Source of the DNA: Caulobacterales bacterium
GTDB lineage: Bacteria; Pseudomonadota; Alphaproteobacteria; Caulobacterales; Caulobacteraceae
DNA length: 5,097 nucleotides
Reading direction: 5' to 3'
Assembly (NCBI GenBank): GCA_947480815.1
Contig: CANKEA010000117.1
Coordinates: 1 to 5,097, forward strand
Below the pieces are notes generated by a model. It searched no databases. It saw only the letters and a list, made by a program, of their open reading frames with translations, and was not told the DNA's origin. Position 1 is the stretch's first letter. Each line of letters begins with the position of its first letter. Positions 1 to 5,097 of this stretch are shown here, one piece after another. Position numbers and translations under genes: made by a program.

Positions 1-218
1 AGGCCGCTTTCGACGGCGCCGATGACCGCGACGTGGTGGTCAAGCTGCCGAGCTTCGATCTGCACTGGGTCGGCCGCGACTATCTGCGCCAGTATGTGCT
101 GCCCAATTTCTATTTCCACACGTCGATCGCTTACGCCCTGCTACGCCAGAAGGGCGTGCAGATTGGCAAGTCCGATTTCCTGCCGGTCGACCCATCGGCG
201 GTCCGTCCCAAGTCCTAA
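1..218 (+). CDS. DUF1993 domain protein, C-terminal part (5' end outside window)
   Basis: This is the last 71 codons of a gene that starts upstream of the window. The reading frame begins at base 3 and ends at TAA 216-218. The segment [19 protein letters not shown] followed by G-V-x-I-G-K-x-DFL matches the C-terminal signature I know from the DUF1993 family, in which a Pro-Asn-Phe-Tyr-Phe-His block precedes a Tyr-containing helix and an IGK-DF(L/M) ending. The family is a small cytoplasmic protein of about 170 residues with a predicted helical bundle and no established biochemical role, so I assign no function. No signal peptide or membrane segment can be judged from this fragment. It is probably transcribed separately from the rimP operon, because a promoter and an intrinsic terminator lie between them. 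The family call is fairly secure; the function is unknown. Confidence 0.8.
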   Translation, partial: AAFDGADDRDVVVKLPSFDLHWVGRDYLRQYVLPNFYFHTSIAYALLRQKGVQIGKSDFLPVDPSAVRPKS

Positions 219-229
219 GTCCACGGCGA

Positions 230-243
230 CCCCTTCGGAGGGG
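230..243 (+). other. Short GC-rich hairpin after the DUF1993 gene
   Basis: CCCCT (230-234) pairs perfectly with AGGGG (239-243) around a 4-nt TCGG loop, 11 nt after the upstream stop codon. No T-tract follows; the next bases are GCTGACAAAG, which include the proposed -35 box of the next promoter. It could mark or protect the 3' end of the DUF1993 transcript, but as an intrinsic terminator it is weak. A chance GC-rich palindrome is also possible. Confidence 0.35.
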
Positions 244-244
244 G

Positions 245-273
245 CTGACAAAGACGATAGGGCGCGCTATACA
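245..273 (+). promoter_or_regulatory. Predicted sigma70-type promoter for the rimP operon
   Basis: A -35 box CTGACA (245-250, five of six matches to TTGACA) is separated by 17 nt from TATACA (268-273, four of six matches to TATAAT). The GCTATA reading at 266-271 also resembles the housekeeping -10 element of Caulobacter-type promoters. A start of transcription near 280 is expected. It is the best promoter-like sequence I found by eye between the DUF1993 stop and rimP, and it is correctly oriented for the operon. The transcript would have a leader of about 108 nt before the rimP start codon, with an intrinsic terminator inside it. No reporter or start-site data are available here. Confidence 0.55.
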
Positions 274-311
274 AGCTCCACATCGTTTGAACGCGCTGGA
301 TGGCGTATTCG

Positions 312-343
312 AGCGGCGGTCTTCGGGCCGCCGCTTTTGTTTT
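312..343 (+). terminator. Strong intrinsic terminator upstream of rimP
   Basis: AGCGGCGGTC (312-321) pairs with GGCCGCCGCT (326-335) over 10 pairs, one of them a T-G wobble. The loop is the extra-stable tetraloop C(TTCG)G at 322-325. The stem runs into TTTTGTTTT (335-343), eight T in nine bases. This is a textbook Rho-independent terminator on the + strand. It lies about 32 nt after the predicted start of transcription and 44 nt before the rimP start codon. It either ends transcripts coming from the DUF1993 gene, with rimP using a further promoter between 344 and 372, or it attenuates the rimP operon itself. Confidence 0.8.
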
Positions 344-372
344 GGCCAATCGCCAGGCGTTCGCATCGAACC

Positions 373-377
373 GGAGA
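373..377 (+). promoter_or_regulatory. Ribosome binding site supporting the TTG start of rimP
   Basis: GGAGA lies 10 nt before the TTG at 388. It is the only Shine-Dalgarno-like sequence near the place where RimP homology begins, and it decides in favour of the TTG start. Confidence 0.65.
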
Positions 378-387
378 CCAAAAGTTC

Positions 388-963
388 TTGCGCGGACGCA
401 CGCCTGAAGACCGCGAATTGATCGCCCTGCTCGACCCTGTGTCCGCCGACGCCGGGTATGAGCTGGTGCGCCTGCGGCTGATGGGCGGGGCGGAGCACCG
501 CAAGCTACAGATCATGGCTGAGCGGCCCGACGGCACGATGAATGTTGAAGATTGCGCCCGTTTGTCGCGGGCTGTGTCGGTGCTGCTGGACGAACTGGAT
601 CCGATTGCCGGGGAATATACACTTGAGGTCTCGTCGCCCGGCATCGACCGGCCATTGACCCGGCTGAAGGACTTTGCAGCTCACGAGGGTTTGGAAGCGC
701 GGATCGAACTGGACCGTGTGGCCGAGGGCCGCAAGCGCTTCCGGGGTGTGCTGGCTGGAACCGAAACGGTCGATGGTCAGGACATGGTCGCTGTCGATCT
801 CGAGGGCGAGGAGCACACCGCCCTGGTTCCATTCGATTGGGTCGCCGAGGCCAAGCTGATATTGACGGACCAACTTTTAAAACTGGGCGCAGACCGACGT
901 GCCGCCGAACTTTCACTCAATCCCGCCCTCGCCGAAGACGGCGAGGACCTTATCGAGGAGTAG
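388..963 (+). CDS. rimP: Ribosome maturation factor RimP
   Basis: RimP binds the free 30S subunit in the cytoplasm and helps its late maturation, including placement of ribosomal proteins around S12. The product is 191 residues, in the usual range for alphaproteobacterial RimP. The N-terminal domain (about 8-90) carries the family features: [12 protein letters not shown] (23-34), the [10 protein letters not shown] strand (40-49), [11 protein letters not shown] (54-64) and the signature [14 protein letters not shown] (77-90). The SH3-like C-terminal domain runs from about 92 to 165 and includes the KRFRGVL strand (116-122). The tail is acidic. I chose TTG 388 because homology begins at MRGRTPEDR, a ribosome binding site sits 10 nt upstream, and no nearer upstream ATG or GTG exists in frame. 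Extending to the in-frame ATG at 22 would read through the upstream gene and the terminator. It is the first gene of the operon, 4 nt before nusA, so the two are very likely translationally coupled. Confidence 0.93.
   Translation: MRGRTPEDRELIALLDPVSADAGYELVRLRLMGGAEHRKLQIMAERPDGTMNVEDCARLSRAVSVLLDELDPIAGEYTLEVSSPGIDRPLTRLKDFAAHEGLEARIELDRVAEGRKRFRGVLAGTETVDGQDMVAVDLEGEEHTALVPFDWVAEAKLILTDQLLKLGADRRAAELSLNPALAEDGEDLIEE
955..960 (+). promoter_or_regulatory. nusA ribosome binding site inside the rimP 3' end
   Basis: GAGGAG, which encodes the final Glu-Glu of RimP, lies 7 nt before the ATG at 968. It fixes the nusA start and suggests coupling of nusA translation to rimP termination. Confidence 0.75.
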
Positions 964-967
964 TCCC

Positions 968-2602
968 ATGAGCTTGACCGGCATTTCCGCCAACCGGCTG
1001 GAACTTCTGCAGATCGCTAACGCGGTGGCGATGGAGAAGTCCATCGACAAGGAGATCGTCATCGAGGCGATCGAGGACGCCATCCAAAAGGCGGCTCGCA
1101 GTCGCTACGGCGCAGAGCACGACATTCGCGCTCACATCGACCCGAAGACCGGCGAGATGACGCTTAAGCGCGTCCTGACCGTCGTAGACGACGCCGCCGA
1201 AATCGAGGAGGGCACGCTGGGCGTTCAGCGCCTGGCCGACGCGCTGGCCGCCGACAAGGAAGCCTTCGTCGGCAAGGTCTATGAGGAAATTCTCCCACCC
1301 TTCGAATTTGGCCGGGTGCAGACCCAGATGGCGCGCCAGGTGGTGACCCATAAGGTGCGCGAGGCCGAGCGCGAGCGTCAGTTCGAGGAATTCAAGGACC
1401 GCGTCGGCGAGATCGTCAACGGCAGCGTCAAGCGCGTTGAATACGGCAATGTCATCGTCGACCTGGGGCGTGGAGAGGGCATCATGCGCCGCGATCAGTC
1501 GATCCCGCGGGAAGCTTTCAACGTCGGCGACCGTATCCGCGCCTACATTTATGATGTGCGCCGCGAGACCAAGGGCCCGCAGATCATGCTTTCTCGCGCC
1601 CACGGTGGCTTCATGGCCAAGCTTTTCGCCCAGGAAGTGCCGGAAGTCTACGACGGCGTCATCGAAATCCGCGCCGTGGCCCGTGACCCGGGCAGCCGCG
1701 CAAAGATGGCGGTAATTTCCAACGAGGGCTCGATCGACCCGGTTGGTGCTTGCGTCGGCATGCGCGGTAGCCGCGTGCAGGCGGTGGTGGCCGAACTGCA
1801 GGGCGAGAAAATCGATATCATCCAATGGAGCGACGATGAGGCGACCTTCATCGTCAACGCCCTGGCCCCGGCTGAAGTCACCAAGGTGGTGATGGACGAG
1901 GAGGACGAGCGCGTCGAAGTGGTGGTGCCCGATGAACAACTGTCGCTTGCCATTGGCCGTCGCGGCCAGAACGTGCGTCTCGCTAGCCAGCTGAGCGGTT
2001 GGCAGATCGACATCATGACCGAAAGCCAGGAGAGCGAGCGCCGTCAGCGTGAATTCTCCGAGCGCACCGTGCTGTTCCAGGAAGCCCTGGATGTCGACGA
2101 AGTTATCGCCCAGCTGCTGGTCACCGAGGGCTTCGTCGCGGTGGAAGACGTCGCCTTCGTCGAAGAAGGCGAGATCGCCAATATCGAAGGCTTCGACGAG
2201 GACACGGCCGTCGAACTGCAGGCCCGTGCCCGCGACTGGCTCGACAGGGAAGCCACCGAGCTGGACAACAAGCGCAGGGCCCTGGGTGTCGAGGATGCGC
2301 TGCTGGAAATCGAAGGCGTCACTCTGCCGATGGCTGTGGCGCTCGGAACCGGCGAGGTCAAGTCGGTCGACGATCTGGCCGGCATGGTCCCAGACGACCT
2401 GCGGGGCTATTTCGAGAACAAGAACGGCGAGCGCGTGCGCGAGGCGGGCATCCTGGAAAGCTTCAACCTCTCGCCCGAAGCGGCCGAAGACCTGATCATG
2501 CGCGCGCGCATCGTCATGGGCTGGATCGATGCGCCGGTCGTGGAGCCGGAACCGGCGTTGGCTGAAGAAGAAGTAGCCGCTTCCGAGCCGGAGGAGGCCT
2601 AA
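968..2602 (+). CDS. nusA: Transcription termination/antitermination factor NusA
   Basis: NusA binds RNA polymerase and nascent RNA, strengthens pausing and intrinsic termination, and takes part in rRNA antitermination complexes. The 544-residue product has the full domain order. An RNA polymerase-binding N-terminal domain covers about 5-140 ([31 protein letters not shown]). An S1 domain spans about 144-210 ([22 protein letters not shown]). KH1 has its GMRG loop at 264-267 and KH2 its GRRG loop at 330-333 ([19 protein letters not shown]). Two helix-hairpin-helix acidic repeats lie at about 372-425 and 443-520. A short Glu/Pro/Ala tail (526-544) closes the protein. The two C-terminal repeats are those used in Escherichia coli for contact with RNA polymerase alpha and lambda N, and for self-inhibition. 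ATG 968 was chosen for the GAGGAG site 7 nt upstream and because homology begins there; the upstream in-frame ATG at 899 lies inside rimP. All expected motifs are intact. Confidence 0.97.
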   Translation: MSLTGISANRLELLQIANAVAMEKSIDKEIVIEAIEDAIQKAARSRYGAEHDIRAHIDPKTGEMTLKRVLTVVDDAAEIEEGTLGVQRLADALAADKEAFVGKVYEEILPPFEFGRVQTQMARQVVTHKVREAERERQFEEFKDRVGEIVNGSVKRVEYGNVIVDLGRGEGIMRRDQSIPREAFNVGDRIRAYIYDVRRETKGPQIMLSRAHGGFMAKLFAQEVPEVYDGVIEIRAVARDPGSRAKMAVISNEGSIDPVGACVGMRGSRVQAVVAELQGEKIDIIQWSDDEATFIVNALAPAEVTKVVMDEEDERVEVVVPDEQLSLAIGRRGQNVRLASQLSGWQIDIMTESQESERRQREFSERTVLFQEALDVDEVIAQLLVTEGFVAVEDVAFVEEGEIANIEGFDEDTAVELQARARDWLDREATELDNKRRALGVEDALLEIEGVTLPMAVALGTGEVKSVDDLAGMVPDDLRGYFENKNGERVREAGILESFNLSPEAAEDLIMRARIVMGWIDAPVVEPEPALAEEEVAASEPEEA

Positions 2603-2617
2603 GGCTCCAGCGGTCAC

Positions 2618-2622
2618 GGAGG
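2618..2622 (+). promoter_or_regulatory. Ribosome binding site deciding the GTG start of the ylxR fusion gene
   Basis: GGAGG sits 5 nt before GTG 2628. The alternative GTG at 2622 overlaps the site itself, so the downstream GTG is preferred. Confidence 0.7.
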
Positions 2623-2627
2623 TGCCG

Positions 2628-3257
2628 GTGAACGCGCCCCGCACCCATGCAGCGGCTCATCGCGAGCGTCGCGACATCGTCAGCGGCGCGGTGATGGACG
2701 AATTGCGTCTGCTCCGCTTCGTGCCGGGGCCAGACGGCGTGGTGACGCCCGATCTGGCGCGAAAGCTTCCGGGGCGGGGCCTCTGGGTGGAATCGACGCG
2801 CGAGGCGGTGGCCACCGCGCAGGCCAAGGGGCTTTTCTCTCGGGCGGCCAAGGCCAAGCTGGCCGTCCCTCCAAACCTGGCGGATGCGGTAGAGTCTCTA
2901 TTGCGCCGCCGGATTCTCGACAGTTTGGGGCTGGCGCGCCGGGCCGGGAATCTTATCTCTGGGTTCGATCAGGTCTTCGGCGCTGTTGGGTCTAACCGCG
3001 CGGCCTGGCTGATCGAAGCCGCTGACGGCGCGGATGATGGCCGGCGCAAACTGCTGGCCAAAGCCCGACACAGTGTGCCCAAGCTCGGTATTTTGGGCCT
3101 GTTTACGTCCGAACAATTGGGTTTGGCCTTGGGAGGAGAGAATGTGATACACGTCGCCCTCCTTGCGGGGCCAAGCGCCGCCCGGTGGACGCTCGACGTC
3201 AATCGGTTGGCCGGATTTGGCCCGCTCTATCCTGAGGGTTGGCGCGAGGAGCCTTAA
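2628..3257 (+). CDS. ylxR: YlxR (DUF448) / L7Ae-like fusion RNA-binding protein
   Basis: The 209-residue product joins two predicted RNA-binding modules. Residues 12-80 are a DUF448/YlxR domain: RERRDIVSG (12-20), LLRFVPGPDGVVTPD (28-42) and the hallmark KLPGRGLWV (46-54), then the FSRAAK helix (70-75). Residues 91-180 resemble a ribosomal L7Ae/L30e-like domain, with RRRILDSLGLARRAGNLISG (93-112), a hydrophobic strand AAWLIEAADGA (125-135) and LGILGLFTSEQLGLALG (153-169). Alphaproteobacteria commonly carry this fusion between nusA and infB. In Bacillus subtilis the stand-alone YlxR has been linked to RNase P modulation (proposed name RnpM); whether the fusion shares that role is unknown. The family usually shows Arg-Arg-Cys-Ile near residue 15; here it is RRDIV, so the Cys is absent. 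The gene starts 25 nt after nusA and is surely co-transcribed. The GTG start is supported by GGAGG 5 nt upstream; GTG 2622 would add two residues. Confidence 0.88.
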   Translation: MNAPRTHAAAHRERRDIVSGAVMDELRLLRFVPGPDGVVTPDLARKLPGRGLWVESTREAVATAQAKGLFSRAAKAKLAVPPNLADAVESLLRRRILDSLGLARRAGNLISGFDQVFGAVGSNRAAWLIEAADGADDGRRKLLAKARHSVPKLGILGLFTSEQLGLALGGENVIHVALLAGPSAARWTLDVNRLAGFGPLYPEGWREEP

Positions 3258-3300
3258 GTGGGGGCGGGGCGCATCCATGCGTCCGGCCACTGCGTGCATT

Positions 3301-3310
3301 GGCTATAGCC
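3301..3310. repeat. 10-bp perfect palindrome in the ylxR-infB gap
   Basis: GGCTATAGCC reads the same on both strands and contains GCTATA, which resembles a Caulobacter-type -10 element. No convincing -35 box lies 15-19 nt upstream, so I do not call a promoter. The site lies 43 nt after the ylxR stop and could be an operator half, an RNA hairpin or chance. Confidence 0.25.
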
Positions 3311-3344
3311 CAGGGGCTTTTCCCTTGGCCGAATGGTTTTCTAG

Positions 3345-3364
3345 GCCCAACCTTCGGGTTTGGC
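3345..3364 (+). other. TTCG-loop hairpin in the infB 5' leader
   Basis: GCCCAACC (3345-3352) pairs with GGTTTGGC (3357-3364) around a TTCG loop: seven pairs and one C-T mismatch. No T-tract follows (GGGTTGATTAAAAG), so it is not a good intrinsic terminator. It ends 19 nt before the infB ATG and may affect infB translation or RNA stability, or be a processing site between ylxR and infB. Confidence 0.45.
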
Positions 3365-3383
3365 GGGTTGATTAAAAGAACGC

Positions 3384-5097
3384 ATGAGCGAAGACAACGA
3401 AAACGGCCGGGGCGGCAGGCCCCCTCTCACGCTGAAGCCCCGCGCGGGCTCGGTCAGCGCAGGAGTGGTGAAGCAGAGCTTCAGCCACGGTCGCTCCAAG
3501 ACCGTGGTGGTCGAAACCAAAAGGTCCCGCGTCGGCGGCCTAGGCGCGCAGAATCTCGCTGCACCCTCCGCGGCCGAGAAGCGCCCGGTCGTGGCTGCGC
3601 CCGCCGCGCCCCGACCTGCCGCCCCGCCGTCGTCCATCGGCGGTCTTTCCAGCGACGAACAAGCGCGCCGTCAGCGCGTGGTCGAGGCTGCTGCTCGCGA
3701 AGCCGAGCTGCGCGCCGCCGAGGAGCGCCGCAAGGCGCAGGAAGCCGCCGCCCGTCCCACCCCGGCTCCGGTTCCGGGCCTCGCACCCGCGCCGGTTGCC
3801 GCCGCGCCTGCCCCGGCCCCTGCCGCTGCGCCACCCTCGCCCCCGGCAGCGCCGATCGAAGCCGTCGCGCCTCCGGCCCCCCGCCTTGTGGAGCCCCCAG
3901 CCCCGCCTCAGGGTCCGCAAACGCGCTCCTATGAGCCATCACGCGAACGTCGCGATGACCGCGCCAGCACCACGACCTATCGGCCGCCGGTCAATGACGG
4001 CGCCAGCTACAACCAGCGCGCACCGCGTGCCGACGCGGGCTTCAGCCGCCCCGACAATCGTCCCGATGCCCGGCCTGATCGCCCGCGCGAAGAGCGCCCC
4101 GGCGAGACCGTGCGCTATTCGGCCCTGAGCCCACGCCCAGCACCGCGCGACGCTCGTCCTGGCGGTCCGCGCCCGGGTGCCGGCGTTGGCCGGCCGGCTC
4201 CGGCACCGGCCGGTCCCGAAATCCAGCGCGCCACGCGTCAGGCCCCGACCAAGTCGGCTGCAGCCATTCCCGACCGTGACGATGATGAAGGCGGTCGCGG
4301 TCGCGGCCTTGGCAAGTCGCCAGCGCCTAAGGGCGGTCTGCCGCGCGGCGCCAAGGGTGCTCCTAGCCGCCGTGAAGGTCGTCTTACGATTCAGGCGGTG
4401 GCGGGTGACGAGGATAGCGCCGAACGCATGCGCTCCCTGGCCTCGGTACGCCGGGCCCGCGAACGCGAGAAGGAAAAGCGCCGTGGCGTCGGCGTTGAGC
4501 CAGCCAAGACCGCGCGTGAAGTCGTTATTCCTGATGTGATTACCGTCGGTGAACTGGCCAACCGCATGGCCATCCGTGGCGTTGAGATCATTAAGTTCCT
4601 GATGCGCCAGGGGTTGATGCTCAAGAGTGGCGACGTCATCGACAGTGATACCGCCGAACTGGTGGCCAGTGAATTTGGCCATACCGTGCGCCGGGTGTCG
4701 GAAGCCGACGTTGAAACCGGCTTTATCGATGCCGATGACCACGACGATCATCTTGAACGCCGTCCGCCCGTGGTCACGATCATGGGCCACGTCGACCATG
4801 GCAAGACCAGCCTGCTCGACGCCCTACGCTCCACCGATGTAGCCGGCGGCGAACATGGTGGCATCACGCAACATATCGGGGCCTATCAGGTTCGCCTGAA
4901 GGATGGTCACCGCGTGACCTTCCTCGACACCCCTGGCCACGCTGCCTTCAGCGCCATGCGCCAGCGCGGGGCCAATGTGACCGACATCGTGGTGCTGGTT
5001 GTTGCGGCGGACGATGGCGTAATGCCCCAGACCATCGAGGCGATCTCGGCCGCCACGGCTGCCGGTGCCCCGATTATCGTGGCCGTCAACAAAATCG
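3384..5097 (+). CDS. infB: Translation initiation factor IF2 (3' end outside window)
   Basis: IF2 is the GTPase that brings formyl-Met-tRNA to the 30S subunit and promotes 50S joining. The window holds 571 codons, beginning [10 protein letters not shown]. Residues about 11-50 form the IF2-associated N-terminal segment ([20 protein letters not shown], then [13 protein letters not shown]). A charged helix follows at 89-123, then a Pro/Ala-rich stretch at 124-176 and an Arg/Pro/Asp-rich disordered stretch to about 340. The IF2_N domain spans about 385-436 ([20 protein letters not shown]). The GTPase domain shows G1 GHVDHGKT (468-475), switch [10 protein letters not shown] (492-500), G3 DTPGH (515-519) and the start of G4, NKI (569-571), where the window ends. 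The remaining GTPase part and the C-terminal domains, including the fMet-tRNA-binding one, lie downstream. ATG 3384 is chosen because an in-frame TGA lies at 3369-3371 and family homology starts here. The ribosome binding site is weak (AAAAGAA, 3374-3380). It follows ylxR by 126 nt, probably in the same operon. Confidence 0.96.
   Translation, partial: MSEDNENGRGGRPPLTLKPRAGSVSAGVVKQSFSHGRSKTVVVETKRSRVGGLGAQNLAAPSAAEKRPVVAAPAAPRPAAPPSSIGGLSSDEQARRQRVVEAAAREAELRAAEERRKAQEAAARPTPAPVPGLAPAPVAAAPAPAPAAAPPSPPAAPIEAVAPPAPRLVEPPAPPQGPQTRSYEPSRERRDDRASTTTYRPPVNDGASYNQRAPRADAGFSRPDNRPDARPDRPREERPGETVRYSALSPRPAPRDARPGGPRPGAGVGRPAPAPAGPEIQRATRQAPTKSAAAIPDRDDDEGGRGRGLGKSPAPKGGLPRGAKGAPSRREGRLTIQAVAGDEDSAERMRSLASVRRAREREKEKRRGVGVEPAKTAREVVIPDVITVGELANRMAIRGVEIIKFLMRQGLMLKSGDVIDSDTAELVASEFGHTVRRVSEADVETGFIDADDHDDHLERRPPVVTIMGHVDHGKTSLLDALRSTDVAGGEHGGITQHIGAYQVRLKDGHRVTFLDTPGHAAFSAMRQRGANVTDIVVLVVAADDGVMPQTIEAISAATAAGAPIIVAVNKI

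Larger units (their letters stand above)
280..387 (+). promoter_or_regulatory. Putative rimP operon leader (attenuator-like)
   Basis: This is the stretch between the predicted transcription start and the rimP start codon. It contains, in order, an imperfect small hairpin (GAACGC 289-294 with GCG 303-305 and TTC 308-310), the strong terminator at 312-343, and the rimP ribosome binding site. GAACGC (289-294) is also exactly complementary to GCGTTC (357-362), a pairing that would enclose the terminator rather than disrupt it. I found no clear antiterminator that competes for the terminator arms. Terminator-bearing leaders ahead of rimP-nusA-infB have been described in gammaproteobacteria (Rfam 'rimP leader', recalled from memory); this would be an independent alphaproteobacterial counterpart. 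The layout is seen in the sequence; the regulatory role is inferred. Confidence 0.4.

Noticed and set aside
22..387. N-terminal extension of RimP back to the ATG at 22
   Set aside because: It would overlap the DUF1993 gene, promoter and terminator, and the added residues have no RimP similarity.
219..387. tRNA gene upstream of rimP, as metY in Escherichia coli
   Set aside because: No cloverleaf, no T-loop GGTTCGAATCC-like sequence and no acceptor stem could be found in this interval.
950..2644. Long open frame of 564 codons on the minus strand opposite nusA
   Set aside because: It mirrors the codon structure of nusA in GC-rich DNA, has no recognisable domain and is rich in His/Asp/Leu as expected from antisense reading. 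NusA on the plus strand has full domain support.
3345..3371. Intrinsic terminator between ylxR and infB
   Set aside because: The stem has a mismatch and no T-tract follows it, so it is listed only as a hairpin.
3239..3934. Plus-strand open frame of 231 codons covering the ylxR end and infB start
   Set aside because: Its translation is Arg/Pro/Gly/Ser-rich and out of frame with the well-supported ylxR and infB; it is a shadow of GC-rich coding sequence.
3939..4799. Minus-strand open frame of 286 codons opposite infB
   Set aside because: It lies antisense to the IF2 linker and IF2_N domain, with low-complexity Ala/Arg/Gly composition and no known motif.

Overview
The window holds the conserved transcription and translation operon rimP-nusA-ylxR-infB, all on the + strand. 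It is preceded by the 3' end of an unrelated gene for a DUF1993 protein. The GC-rich, GC3-biased coding, the fusion of a YlxR (DUF448) domain to an L7Ae-like domain, and the N-terminal sequences of NusA and IF2 all point to an alphaproteobacterium. Caulobacterales (Caulobacteraceae) is the most likely group; this placement comes from remembered family resemblance, not from a search.

Layout: 1-218 is the C-terminal end of a DUF1993 protein. The region 219-387 is intergenic and regulatory. It holds a small hairpin, a good sigma70-type promoter (CTGACA, 17 nt, TATACA) and then a strong intrinsic terminator (10-bp stem, TTCG loop, T-tract) lying between that promoter and the first operon gene. 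rimP follows at 388-963 with a TTG start. nusA (968-2602) begins 4 nt after the rimP stop, and its ribosome binding site lies inside the rimP coding end. The ylxR/L7Ae fusion gene (2628-3257, GTG start) follows after 25 nt. A 126-nt gap with hairpin-forming sequence and no strong Shine-Dalgarno site leads to infB (3384 onward), which the window end cuts inside the G4 motif of the GTPase domain. There is no gene-free stretch longer than 300 bases.

How the genes fit together: RimP matures the 30S subunit, NusA controls RNA polymerase pausing, termination and antitermination, the YlxR/L7Ae protein is a predicted RNA-binding partner, and IF2 places initiator tRNA on the ribosome. A terminator placed between the promoter and rimP would let the operon be set by read-through, and NusA itself, which modulates termination, is an obvious candidate regulator. 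This is the most interesting point in an otherwise ordinary housekeeping region. I see no mobile element, CRISPR array, tRNA, rRNA or previously undescribed multi-gene system.
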